Source: Actinomycetota bacterium (GTDB lineage Bacteria > Actinomycetota > Acidimicrobiia > Spongiisociales > UBA11373). From it: a stretch of 51,486 nucleotides of DNA. Shown one piece after another: positions 31,706 to 40,735 of this stretch (position 1 is its first letter; every line of letters begins with the position of its first letter). Both the position numbers and the translations under genes were made by a program. The notes under the pieces are model-generated. The model made no database searches and was not told the origin of the DNA. It saw only the letters and a list, made by a program, of their open reading frames with translations. Location of the stretch: contig VGBK01000007.1 of assembly GCA_016870535.1 (NCBI GenBank), positions 1 to 51,486 of the forward strand. The letters are read 5' to 3'.

Positions 31706-33090
31706 GCGTCCCTCGGTTCCTGGTGATCGGCGGCGGACCGGCCGGCGTCGCGGCCGCGTCGGTGGCGGCCGCCGGCGGGGCGGCGGTGACCCTGGTCGAG
31801 GCCGAGGTCCTCGGGGGCGCCTCGCAGTTGCGGGAGTGCATCCCCTCCAAGGCGCTGGCGGCCAGCATCAGCGGCCTGGCCGGCATCAGGGCGCGGGGCC
31901 ACCTGGGTTCCGCCGACCCCGGTCCCCTCCGTCCCGACCCGGCACGCCTGGCGGAGCGCCGTCTCTCGATCGCGGCTCTCCTGTCGGAGACCGAGCGGGG
32001 GCGCCTGGAAGCCCTGGGGGTGGACATCCGGGCGGGCCGGGCAAGGTTCACCGGGGCCCGCACCGCCGCGGTGGCCTCGGCGGGCGGCGAGGACACCCTC
32101 GAATTCGACTGTGCCCTAATCGCCACCGGGTCGGTGCCGCGGGTGCCCCCCTGGGTCGCGCCCGACGGGGAGCGGATCCTCACCTCGCGGCAGGTCTACC
32201 GGCTGACCCAGGCGCCCGAGGAGGTGGTGGTGGTGGGGGCGGGGGCCACCGGGGTCGAATTCGCCCACCTGCTCTCGAGTCTCGGGTCGCGAGTGGTCCT
32301 CCTGGCGAGCCGGGGGCGGGTGCTGCCCCAGTCCGACCCGGAGGCGGCCGCCGCCCTCGAGGAGGAGTTCGCCGACCGGGGAGTGGTGGTGCTGCGGGGG
32401 GCCCGGGCCCGGGAGATCCGGGACGCCGACGGCAGGGTGGAGGTCGTCGCCGAGGACGGGCGCACCGCCGGCGGCTCCCACGCCCTGCTCGCCGTGGGAC
32501 TGCTGCCGGCGACGGCCGGCCTGGGCCTCGACGCCGCGGGAGTGAGCCTGGCCGGTGAGGCCGTGGCGGTGGACGCCTCGCAGCGGACCACGACGCCGCA
32601 CATCTTCGCGGCGGGCGATGTCACCGGCGGGCCCATGCTGTCTTCGGTTGCTGCCGCCGAGGGGACGGTGGCGGGCCGCCGGGCGCTGGGACTCCCCGCC
32701 GCGCCGGTGGAACACACCGCCGCCGCCCAGGCGGTGTACACCGATCCGGAGGTTGCCTGGGTCGGCCTGCAGGAGGACCCGGCCGCCGCCTCGGGGCGGC
32801 GGGTCCGGGTGACCCGGGCCCGCTTCGCCGCCAACCCGCGCGCCCTGATGACCGCCCGCCCGCGGGGCTTCGCCAAGGTGATCAGTGACTCCGGCGACGA
32901 GACCATCCTCGGGGGGGTGGTGGTCGGCGCCCAGGCCGCCGAGTTGATCGGGATCCTGGCGCTGGCGGTCCGCGCCGGCTTGCGGCGAGATGACCTGGCG
33001 GGGACGCTGCTGGCCTATCCGTCGCTCGCCGAGACCCTGGCGGAGGCGGCGGCGGGCCCTCAGCGCGACGGGGCGCCGCGGGCCTCCTGA
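31702..33090 (+). CDS. LpdA-like FAD-dependent NAD(P)H reductase (disulfide reductase family, one Cys missing)
   Basis: A 462-residue two-dinucleotide-domain flavoprotein. FAD binding is shown by [16 protein letters not shown] at the N-terminus and [10 protein letters not shown] near 310, NAD(P) binding by [16 protein letters not shown] near 180. True dihydrolipoamide dehydrogenases have CxxxxC; here the segment reads [10 protein letters not shown], so the first Cys is Ser. The C-terminal active-site His-Pro is replaced by Tyr-Pro ([13 protein letters not shown]). As far as I recall, the same two changes occur in mycobacterial LpdA (Rv3303c), an NAD(P)H:quinone reductase, so quinone reduction is more likely than lipoamide turnover. 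The GTG start overlaps the mutase stop. Its 3' end overlaps cydC on the other strand by 31 bp. Confidence 0.85.
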
Positions 33091-34781
33091 AGACGGGCGT
33101 AGGGGCCGCCGGAGGCGAGGAGGGCCTGGTGGGTGCCCCGTTCCGCCACCCGGCCCCGATCGAGGAGCACGATCTCGTCCATCTCCTGCAGGCCCTCGGC
33201 ACCGTGGGTGATGAGGAGCAGGCCGTGCCGTAGCCCGGCGGCCGTCAGCGCCGCCACCACCGCGCCGGCGGCCTCCGGATCCAGGCCGGCGGTGGGCTCG
33301 TCGGCGATGAGGATGGGGAACCCGGCCAGCAGGGCCCGGGCCAACGAGAGGCGGCGCCGTTCCCCGCCCGAAACCTCGGCTCCGCCCCGGCCCACCGGGG
33401 TGGCGAGGCCTGCGGGCAGGCCGGCCACCCAGGCATCGAGGCGGGCCGCCTCCAGAGCCCGCCGGACCCGGTCGGGCCCGGCGCCGGGCGCTCCCAGCAG
33501 CAGGTTGTCCTCCAGGGTGCCCTCCACCAGGAAGGCCTCCTCTGCGGCCAGTCCCACCAGGCGGCGCACGTCGGCTCCCGGCAGCCGACGGGCATCTACC
33601 CCCCCGACTAGGTAGTCGCCCGCGTCGAGGTCCCGGAAGCGGAGCAGCGCCTGGGCCACGCTGGACTTCCCGGCGCCGCTCTCCCCGACGAGGGCTACCC
33701 GCTTCCCCGGCTCCAGGGTGAGATCGACTTCCCGGAGCGCCCAGGGCCCGTCGGGGCGGTGGCGCAGGCAGGCACGCCGCAGTTCCAGGCGAGGGCTCGG
33801 CATCTGCCGCGTCGCCACCGGCGGGTCGGGGCAGGGGTCGGGCCGTCGCTCGAGGGCCTCCAGGCGGGCGGCGGCGGCCAGGCCGTCGTCGAGGCGCAGG
33901 AGGCCGTGGGGGAGGGCGGCGACCGGCTCGAAGGCGGCCAGGGCCAGGAGGGCCAGGGCGCCCAGCAGGACGGGATCCATGGTCCCGGCGGCGACGGCCT
34001 GGAGGCCGGCGCGGGCCACGAGCCACAGGCACAGCCCGCTTCCCAGGGCCACCAGGCCGGAGCCGGCGCCGTTCGCCCACGCCGCTCCCCGGGAGAGGCG
34101 GGTGAGGCGGGCATCGGCGGCCGCGGCGGCGGCGAGCAGGTCCGGTGCCCGGCCGTGGACGGCGGCCTCGTCGGCGCCCTCCACCAGGTCCACCACGACG
34201 GCCGCCAGGTCGGCCCGGGCGGCGGCCAGGCGCCCGGACCGCAGCCTGCCCGCCACCAGCGCCGCCCCGCCGACGGCCGCGGCGGTGACGGCCAGTCCGG
34301 CGGCGACCAGGTAGCCCGCTGCGGGGAGCAGGGCCCAGGCGGCGGCCCCGGCGCTGAGGACGGTGAGGAGGGTGACCGCGGCGGGCAGGAGCGCCCGCAG
34401 CAAGGCCTGCTCGATCTCCTCGAGGTCGTCGGCGAGGCGGGAGAGCAGATCCCCGGCGCGCTCGTCCTCGAGACCTCCGGGGGTGAGCCGCTCCACGGCG
34501 GCGAAGGCGCGGGTGCGCAGCCGGGCCACCAGGTGGAGGGCGGCGTCGTGCCCGGAGAGGCGCTCCAGGTAGCGCAGCGCGGCTCGGGAGATCCCGAAGA
34601 AGCGCACCCCGACGATGGCGACGGTGAGTTCCAGGATGCCGGGTTGCTGCCCGGCCCGGACGATGAGATAGGCCCCGGTGGCGAGCAGTCCCACCCCGGC
34701 GGCCACCGTCCCCGTGGCGGCCAGGATGGCGGCGGCGAGCCGGCCGCGTACCCCGATGAGGAGGGCGAGGAGGCGCCTCAC
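33060..34781 (-). CDS. cydC: Thiol reductant ABC exporter subunit CydC
   Basis: A 573-residue half-transporter: six-helix membrane domain (about 15-300) followed by an ATPase with Walker A GESGAGKSS, signature SGGERRRLSLARALL and Walker B ILIADEPTAGLD. With CydD it exports cysteine or glutathione to the outer face of the membrane, which is needed to assemble cytochrome bd. It is the last gene of cydABDC. Its ATG overlaps the cydD stop by 4 bp. Its end overlaps the convergent lpdA-like gene by 31 bp. Confidence 0.92.
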   Translation of the reverse strand: MRRLLALLIGVRGRLAAAILAATGTVAAGVGLLATGAYLIVRAGQQPGILELTVAIVGVRFFGISRAALRYLERLSGHDAALHLVARLRTRAFAAVERLTPGGLEDERAGDLLSRLADDLEEIEQALLRALLPAAVTLLTVLSAGAAAWALLPAAGYLVAAGLAVTAAAVGGAALVAGRLRSGRLAAARADLAAVVVDLVEGADEAAVHGRAPDLLAAAAAADARLTRLSRGAAWANGAGSGLVALGSGLCLWLVARAGLQAVAAGTMDPVLLGALALLALAAFEPVAALPHGLLRLDDGLAAAARLEALERRPDPCPDPPVATRQMPSPRLELRRACLRHRPDGPWALREVDLTLEPGKRVALVGESGAGKSSVAQALLRFRDLDAGDYLVGGVDARRLPGADVRRLVGLAAEEAFLVEGTLEDNLLLGAPGAGPDRVRRALEAARLDAWVAGLPAGLATPVGRGGAEVSGGERRRLSLARALLAGFPILIADEPTAGLDPEAAGAVVAALTAAGLRHGLLLITHGAEGLQEMDEIVLLDRGRVAERGTHQALLASGGPYARLQEARGAPSR

Positions 34782-36460
34782 GGCGCGCTCCCCCCCGTTG
34801 CCGGGAGGCGCCCGCCCTCCAGGCGCAGCACCCGGTCGGCGCGCGCCGCCACCGCGGCGCGGTGGGCTACCGCGAGGATGGTGCAGGAACCTCTGAGCCG
34901 GTCGAGGGAGTCGAGGACGGCCATCTCGGTGAGCGGGTCGAGGTGGGCGGTGGGCTCGTCGAGGAGGAGCAGGGGAGCACGCCGCACCAGGGCCCGGGCC
35001 AGGGCCACCCGCGCCCGCTCGCCCGCCGAGAGGCGAACCCCGCCCTCGCCGACCGGGGTGTGGATGCCCCGGGGCAGGTCGGCCACGAAGCCGGCGGCGG
35101 CCTCCTCCAGGGCCCGGGTGACGGCGGCGTCGTCGGCGTGCGGGGCGCCGAAGCGAACGTTGTCGGCCACCGTGCCGTGGAAGAGGCGGGGCTGTTGGGG
35201 CAGCCAGGCGACGAGACGGCGCCAGGCGGCGAGGTCCACGGTGGCCAGATCGCGTCCTCCGACCTCCACCGTCCCGGGGGCGGCGGGGGCCAGGCCCAGG
35301 AGCACCCGGACCAGGGTGCTCTTCCCCGATCCGGAGGCGCCGATCAGAGCCAGGTAGTCGCCTTCGTCCAGGTGCAGCGACACCCCGTCCAGGGCGGGCG
35401 CGGTCCGGCCGGGGAAGGTCACGGTCAGTCCGCGGATCACGACGGGGGTGGGCCGGGCTGGAGCGGGATCGGCACCCCTATGACGCGGGGCGGACTGCCC
35501 CTCCGGGAGGGAGTCGAGGATGGTGCCGGCGGCCTCGACTCCCTCGGCGGCGGCGTGGAACTCGGCGGCCAGGCGGCGGGGGGGCAGGTAGGCCTCGGGA
35601 GCGAGGATGAGGACGGAGAGCCCGGCCTGCAGTCCCAAGCCTCCGTCGAGCACGCGCAGGCCCACCGCCACCGCCACCACCGCCACCGAGATGGTGGAGG
35701 CCAGTTCCAGTACCAACGCGGAGAGGAAGGCGATGCGCAGGGTGCCCATGGTTTGGCGGCGATGCCGGTCGGCCAGGGCGGCGAAGCGCGTCACGGCGTC
35801 ACCGCTGCGGCCGAAGACCTTCAGCGTGGGCAGGGCGCGCAGGGAGTCGAGGAACCCGGCGCCGAGGTCCGAGAAGGCCTGCCAGCGGCGAGCGACGTGG
35901 GCGCGAGTGGCCTTGCCCACCAGGGCGCCGAACACCGGGATCAGGGGCAGGGTCACCAGCACGATCCCCCCGGCCAGGGGGTCGAGGGGGAACATCCATC
36001 CCAGGACGACGGCCGGGACGGCCAGCGCCAGGGCCATCTGGGGGAGATAGCGGGAGAAGTAGGCGTCCAGGGCTTCGATGCCTCGCCCGGCCGCCGCCGC
36101 CAGCGCCCCGGCGCTCTCTCCGGCGCCCTCGCGGGCGGCCACGCCCTCCAGCAGGGCGCGCCGCAGGGCCGACTTCACCCCGGCGGCGCTGTGATGGGCG
36201 GCCACCTCAGTCCCCCAGGTCACCGCCGCCGACATCCCGGCGACCACCGCGAGGGCCGCCAGGGCGGGCCCGAGAGCGGCCGGGCTCTCCCCGAAGAAGC
36301 CGCCGGCGATGACCCGGGCCAGGAGGACCGCCCGGGCGACGGCGAGGGCGGCTCCGGCCAGGCCCAGGGCTACCGCCCCCGCCAGGAACCAGCGGGCACC
36401 CCGACCCAGCCGGAACAAGCGCCGGTCTACGGGGCCGGGCGCGCCGGTGTTCGGCGTCAG
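34778..36460 (-). CDS. cydD: Thiol reductant ABC exporter subunit CydD
   Basis: A half-transporter of about 560 residues paired with CydC. The membrane domain includes AHHSAAGVKSALRRALLEGV and RYLPQMALALAVPAVVLGW. The ATPase has Walker A GASGSGKST, signature LSAGERARVALARAL and Walker B LLLLDEPTAHLD. The start is uncertain: the frame stays open far upstream inside cydB. The family N-terminus (PVDRRLFRLGRGARW) begins almost at once after the cydB stop. The only starts close by are a CTG overlapping that stop (used here) and a TTG at 36418, which would give 546 residues. Confidence 0.88.
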   Translation of the reverse strand: MTPNTGAPGPVDRRLFRLGRGARWFLAGAVALGLAGAALAVARAVLLARVIAGGFFGESPAALGPALAALAVVAGMSAAVTWGTEVAAHHSAAGVKSALRRALLEGVAAREGAGESAGALAAAAGRGIEALDAYFSRYLPQMALALAVPAVVLGWMFPLDPLAGGIVLVTLPLIPVFGALVGKATRAHVARRWQAFSDLGAGFLDSLRALPTLKVFGRSGDAVTRFAALADRHRRQTMGTLRIAFLSALVLELASTISVAVVAVAVGLRVLDGGLGLQAGLSVLILAPEAYLPPRRLAAEFHAAAEGVEAAGTILDSLPEGQSAPRHRGADPAPARPTPVVIRGLTVTFPGRTAPALDGVSLHLDEGDYLALIGASGSGKSTLVRVLLGLAPAAPGTVEVGGRDLATVDLAAWRRLVAWLPQQPRLFHGTVADNVRFGAPHADDAAVTRALEEAAAGFVADLPRGIHTPVGEGGVRLSAGERARVALARALVRRAPLLLLDEPTAHLDPLTEMAVLDSLDRLRGSCTILAVAHRAAVAARADRVLRLEGGRLPATGGSAP

Positions 36461-37491
36461 CCGGTCGGCGACAGTTGCTCCCGGGTCACCCGCTTGCGGA
36501 ACACCCAATACGACCAGGCCTGGTAAGCGAGCACCACGGGCAGGAAGATGAGGGCGACGATGGAGATGGTGCGCAGCGTGGTGGGCGTCGAGGAAGCGTT
36601 GTAGATGGTGAGGCTGTAGGCGGCTTCGCTGCTCGACGGCATCACCCGGGGGTACAGAGTCATGAACAGCATCAGGGTGGCGGTCAGGATGGTGACCCCG
36701 GTGGCGACGAAGGCCCAGCCGTCGCGCTTGGCCCGCAGCAGGGGGATCGACGCCAGGACGGCGGCGGCGGCCACGCCGGCGACGGGGATCAGGGCACCCA
36801 TGGGGAAGCTGCCGCGGTTGCCCCCGGCGGCATCCACCAGGGTCCAGGCGAGGAATCCCCCGGCCACCGCCACCGTGACGGGGGCCAGGATGGTGGCGCA
36901 GCGGTGGGCGCGCTCGGCCACCGGCCCCGCCGCCTTGAGCCCCAGGAAGGTGGCCCCGTGCAGGGTGAAGAGGAGCAGCGTGGTCAAGCCGCCCAGCAGG
37001 GCGTACGGGTTGAGCAGGTTCCAGAAGCCGCCGGCGTACTCGCGCGCCGCGTCGATGGGCACGCCGCGCACGATGTTGCCGAAGGCCACCCCCCAGAGCA
37101 GCGCCGGCAGGGCGCTCCCGAAGACGATGGCCCGGTCCCACCAGGCCCGCCATTGGGGACGGCGGTCCTTGGCTCGGTACTCGAAGGCCACTCCCCGCAG
37201 GATGAGGGCCACCAGGATCAGGAAGAGCGGCAGGTAGAAGCCGCTGAACATGGTGGCGTACCACTCGGGGAAGGCGGCGAAGGTGGCGCCGCCCGCCACC
37301 AGCAGCCACACCTCATTGGCATCCCAGACCGGGCCGATGGTGCGGATGGCGACGCGACGGTCGAGGTCGTCGCGGCCGACGAAGGGCAGCAGGATGCCCA
37401 CACCGAAGTCGAAGCCCTCCAGGAAGAAGTAGCCCATCCAGAGGACCGCGATCAGCAAGAACCAGAGCGAGTTGAGGTCGATCTCGATCAT
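36457..37491 (-). CDS. cydB: Cytochrome bd ubiquinol/menaquinol oxidase subunit II
   Basis: A 344-residue polytopic membrane protein, subunit II of the high-affinity bd oxidase, which couples quinol oxidation to oxygen reduction without proton pumping. The N-terminus has the conserved SLWFLLIAVLWMGYFFLEGFDFGVG; further family segments are VGRDDLDRRVAIRTIGPVWD and EVWLLVAGGATFAAFPEWYA. The ATG follows TAGGAGGACGCG, a strong ribosome-binding site, 9 nt after the cydA stop. Eight or nine membrane helices are visible. Confidence 0.95.
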   Translation of the reverse strand: MIEIDLNSLWFLLIAVLWMGYFFLEGFDFGVGILLPFVGRDDLDRRVAIRTIGPVWDANEVWLLVAGGATFAAFPEWYATMFSGFYLPLFLILVALILRGVAFEYRAKDRRPQWRAWWDRAIVFGSALPALLWGVAFGNIVRGVPIDAAREYAGGFWNLLNPYALLGGLTTLLLFTLHGATFLGLKAAGPVAERAHRCATILAPVTVAVAGGFLAWTLVDAAGGNRGSFPMGALIPVAGVAAAAVLASIPLLRAKRDGWAFVATGVTILTATLMLFMTLYPRVMPSSSEAAYSLTIYNASSTPTTLRTISIVALIFLPVVLAYQAWSYWVFRKRVTREQLSPTG

Positions 37492-37500
37492 CGCGTCCTC

Positions 37501-38880
37501 CTAGTAGGCCAGGCCGGCGCCGACCTCGGCCGGGGTGGTTTCTTCGCCGACGCCCGCCCGGGCGTACTTCGCCATCAGGTACACGTCGACCACCGCCAGC
37601 GCCCCGTACAGGATGGTGAAGCCGATGAGCGAGGTGAGCACCGTGGCGGCGCTCACCGAAGGCGACACCGAGTCGCGCACCAGCAGGACGTTGTACACCG
37701 ACCAGGGCTGGCGGCCTATCTCGGTGACCACCCATCCGGTGATGTTGGCGATGAAGGGCAGGCCCAGGGAGAGCAGGGCCACCCGGTGGTACCACTTCGT
37801 CTCGTAGAGGCGCTTGCGGTACAGGAACCAGGCGCCCAGGGCCCCGAAGCCGATCAGGAAGAAGCCGACTCCCACCATGGCGCGGAACGACCAGTAGACG
37901 ACGCCCACCGGCGGGCGGTAGTCGCCGGGCCCGAAGCGCTCCTCGTACTCGGCCTGCAGGTCGTTGATGCCGACCACCTCCTTTGTCCAGGAGTGGTAGG
38001 TGAGGATGCTGAGCAGGCGAGGGATGCGGATGTCGAAGAGGTTCCGCCCCTCGGCCATGTTGGGGATGGCCACGACCGAAAAGGCGGCCGGCCCCTCAGT
38101 CTCCCAATGGGCTTCGACGGCGGCGTGCTTCATCGGCTGGATCTTGGCCACCTCCTGCCCTTGGAAGTGGCCGGTGGTGGCCGAGCCCACGCTGGCGATC
38201 AGGACCAGGGCCACCGCCAGCGCCGAGGAGAGGCGGAACACCGGGCTGTCGGGATGGCGCAGCAAGTGCCAGCCGCTGATGGCCAGCATCAGCACCCCGG
38301 CGGTGAGGATGGAGGCCAGGATGGTGTGCCCGAGATGGTGCCAGGCCATGGGGTTGCGCACCAGGTCGAAGAAGCTCTCCAGTTCCGCCCGCCCCTTTGC
38401 CGGATTCAGGCGATAACCCACCGGGTTCTGCATCCAGGCATTGGCCGCCAAGATCCAGAACGCCGAGAGGATCGTGCCCAGCGACACCAGCCAGGCACAG
38501 GCGGCGTGGACCCGGGGGGAGAGGCGGTCCCAGCCGAAGATCCACAAGCCCAGGAAGGTGGACTCGAGGAAGAAGGCCAGCAGGCCCTCCACCGCCAGGG
38601 GGGCGCCGAAGATGTCGCCCACGAACCGGGAGTAAGACGACCAGTTCATGCCGAACTGGAACTCCTGGACGATGCCGGTGACCACCCCGATGGCGAAGTT
38701 GATCAGGAATAGCTTCGCCCAGAACTTGGTCGCCCGCAGGTACTTCGGATCCCGGCGCCGCACCCACATCGTCTCCAGGATCGCCACCACCAGGGCCAGG
38801 CCGATGGTGAGGGGCACGAAGAGGAAGTGGTAGATCGTCGTGATCCCGAACTGCCATCGAGCCGCAATGAGGGCATCCAT
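37501..38880 (-). CDS. cydA: Cytochrome bd ubiquinol/menaquinol oxidase subunit I
   Basis: A 459-residue heme-binding subunit of the bd oxidase. The heme-ligand His is in TTIYHFLFVPLTIGL near residue 19. The quinol-binding Q-loop segment GHFQGQEVAKIQPMKHAAVE is intact, and the Q-loop is of the short type. The conserved GRQPW near 375 and the downstream helix are present. The product should have nine membrane helices. Its promoter is likely the TAGCGT box at 38911-38916. The presence of this oxidase points to growth at low oxygen or under inhibition of the main oxidase. Confidence 0.96.
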   Translation of the reverse strand: MDALIAARWQFGITTIYHFLFVPLTIGLALVVAILETMWVRRRDPKYLRATKFWAKLFLINFAIGVVTGIVQEFQFGMNWSSYSRFVGDIFGAPLAVEGLLAFFLESTFLGLWIFGWDRLSPRVHAACAWLVSLGTILSAFWILAANAWMQNPVGYRLNPAKGRAELESFFDLVRNPMAWHHLGHTILASILTAGVLMLAISGWHLLRHPDSPVFRLSSALAVALVLIASVGSATTGHFQGQEVAKIQPMKHAAVEAHWETEGPAAFSVVAIPNMAEGRNLFDIRIPRLLSILTYHSWTKEVVGINDLQAEYEERFGPGDYRPPVGVVYWSFRAMVGVGFFLIGFGALGAWFLYRKRLYETKWYHRVALLSLGLPFIANITGWVVTEIGRQPWSVYNVLLVRDSVSPSVSAATVLTSLIGFTILYGALAVVDVYLMAKYARAGVGEETTPAEVGAGLAY

Positions 38881-38910
38881 GTGTCTCAGGCTCCCATCGA
38901 CGTCGCCGGG

Positions 38911-38916
38911 ACGCTA
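38911..38916 (-). promoter_or_regulatory. -10 box TAGCGT of the cydABDC operon
   Basis: On the minus strand TAGCGT lies 30 nt before the cydA ATG. A GCGACA element 15 bp further upstream could be a poor -35. No Rex or Crp-like palindrome is evident. Confidence 0.35.
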
Positions 38917-38950
38917 GCGCGGCGCGGACCCTGTCGCGCCTTCTGCCGGG

Positions 38951-38966
38951 GCGTTTTCTTGAACGC
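38951..38966 (-). terminator. Weak hairpin between the carboxylase operon and cydA
   Basis: GCGTT and AACGC pair around a 6-nt AT-rich loop, shortly after the carboxylase alpha stop on the minus strand. Short stem and no T-tract, so only a possible terminator. Confidence 0.2.
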
Positions 38967-38984
38967 AGGCGGGCCGACGTTGCC

Positions 38985-40724
38985 TCAGCGGACGATGGCC
39001 AGCACCTGCCCGGTCGAGACCAGGTCCCCCTCCCGCACCCGCAGGTCGATGATCTGCCCGGCCGCCGGGGCACGCAGTTCGTTCTCCATCTTCATGGCTT
39101 CGAGGACGAAGAGGGGCTCGCCGGCCTCCACCGCCTCGCCGGCGCGATGGTGCACCTTGACGATGGTGCCCTGCATCGGGGCGGTGATCAGGCCGGCGGG
39201 CTCGGCCATCTCCAGGTTGGCGGGCGTGGTCGAGCGCCGCCGGGAGGGCGGCCGCCTGGCCCCGTTGCCGGCGGGCGGCTCGGGAGCCCACAGGCGCACC
39301 TCGAAGCGGCGGCCCCCGACCTCGACGGTGACCGCCCGGGCCGCCGCGGCGGGCTCGGGGGGAGGCTCGGGCTCGGGCTGGATCAAGGCGGAGAGGTCGG
39401 TCTCCGCCTCCACGGTGCGGGTGTCGTGGGTGCCGTCGCGGAAGGCGGGCAGGTCCAGGATGAGACGGTGGAAGGGCAGGGTGGTGGGCAAGCCGCCGAT
39501 GTGGAACTCGCCCAGGGCGCGCCGCGCCCGGGCCAGCGCCTCGCCCCGGTCGGCCCCCCAGACCACCAGCTTGGCGATGAGGTTGTCGTAGTACTGGCTG
39601 ACGGCCGCCCCCGCCTCGTAGCCGGAGTCCACCCGGACCCCGGGGCCGCCGGGCTCGCGGTAGGCGGTGATCACCCCCGGCTGGGGTTGGAAGCCCCGGC
39701 CGGGGTCCTCGGCGTTGATGCGGAATTCGACGGCGTGGCCGCGCGGCGTCACCTCGTCGAAGCCGAGGCGCTCACCGGCGGCGAGGCGCAGTTGCTCCTT
39801 GACCAGGTCCAGTCCGGTGACCGCCTCGGTGACGGTGTGCTCCACCTGGAGCCGGGTGTTCATTTCGAGGAAGTAGAAGTCCCCGGCGCGATCGAGGAGG
39901 AACTCCACCGTGCCGGCGCCCTCGTACCGGGTGGCCCGGGCCAGGGCCACGGCGGCCTTGCCCAGTTCGCGACGCTGGCGCGCCGTCAACGCGGGTGAAG
40001 GGGCCTCTTCGACCAGCTTCTGGTGGCGGCGCTGCAGCGAGCAGTCCCGCTCCCCCAAGAAGGCGGCGCTGCCGTGGCGGTCGCACAGCACCTGGGCTTC
40101 GACGTGGCGCGGGCCCTCCAGGTAACGCTCCACGTAGACCTCGGGGTTGGCGAAGTAGGCGTCGGCCTCGCGGCGGGCCGCTTCGAAGGAGCGGTCCAGG
40201 TCCTCGCTGCGGCGCACCACCCGCAGGCCCCGGCCTCCCCCGCCGTGGGCCGCCTTCACCACGATGGGCAAGCCGTAGGCGTCGGCGACGGCCCGCAGGT
40301 CGGCGGCGCGGCGCACCGGCTCCAGGGTGCCGGGCACGCCGGGGACGCCGGCCGCTTCGGCGGCGCGCCGCGAGGCGATCTTGTCGCCCATGGTGGCGAT
40401 GGCCTCCGGCGGGGGCCCCACCCACACGAGGCCCGCTTCGATGACCCGGCCGGCGAAGCCGGCGTTCTCCGCCAGGAACCCGTAGCCCGGGTGGATGGCC
40501 TCGGCCCCGCTGGCGGCCGCCGCCTCCAGGATGGCGGCGATGTTGAGGTAGGACTCGGCGGCGGGGGCGGGACCGACGTTCCAGGCCTCGTCGGCGAGGC
40601 GGGTGTGGAGGGCATCCCGGTCGAGGTCGGAGTAGACCGCGATGGAGCGCATCCCCATCTCGCGCACCGCCCGGATCACCCTGACGGCGATCTCTCCGCG
40701 GTTGGCGATGAGCACCGATTCCAC
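38985..40724 (-). CDS. Acyl-CoA carboxylase alpha subunit (biotin carboxylase plus BCCP), probably propionyl-CoA
   Basis: A 579-residue biotin-dependent subunit. Biotin carboxylase occupies about 1-445 (LIANRGEIAVRVIRA; ATP-grasp glycine loop HGGGGRGLRVV; EMNTRLQVEHTVTE). A linker follows, and the C-terminal 75 residues are the biotin carrier domain with the biotinylated Lys in EAMKME. It carboxylates biotin with bicarbonate and ATP and hands the CO2 to the beta subunit encoded 11 nt upstream. The substrate is set by the beta subunit; propionyl-CoA is inferred from the mutase and adenosyltransferase genes nearby. Confidence 0.93.
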   Translation of the reverse strand: MESVLIANRGEIAVRVIRAVREMGMRSIAVYSDLDRDALHTRLADEAWNVGPAPAAESYLNIAAILEAAAASGAEAIHPGYGFLAENAGFAGRVIEAGLVWVGPPPEAIATMGDKIASRRAAEAAGVPGVPGTLEPVRRAADLRAVADAYGLPIVVKAAHGGGGRGLRVVRRSEDLDRSFEAARREADAYFANPEVYVERYLEGPRHVEAQVLCDRHGSAAFLGERDCSLQRRHQKLVEEAPSPALTARQRRELGKAAVALARATRYEGAGTVEFLLDRAGDFYFLEMNTRLQVEHTVTEAVTGLDLVKEQLRLAAGERLGFDEVTPRGHAVEFRINAEDPGRGFQPQPGVITAYREPGGPGVRVDSGYEAGAAVSQYYDNLIAKLVVWGADRGEALARARRALGEFHIGGLPTTLPFHRLILDLPAFRDGTHDTRTVEAETDLSALIQPEPEPPPEPAAAARAVTVEVGGRRFEVRLWAPEPPAGNGARRPPSRRRSTTPANLEMAEPAGLITAPMQGTIVKVHHRAGEAVEAGEPLFVLEAMKMENELRAPAAGQIIDLRVREGDLVSTGQVLAIVR

Positions 40725-40735
40725 GCGCCGGCCTC

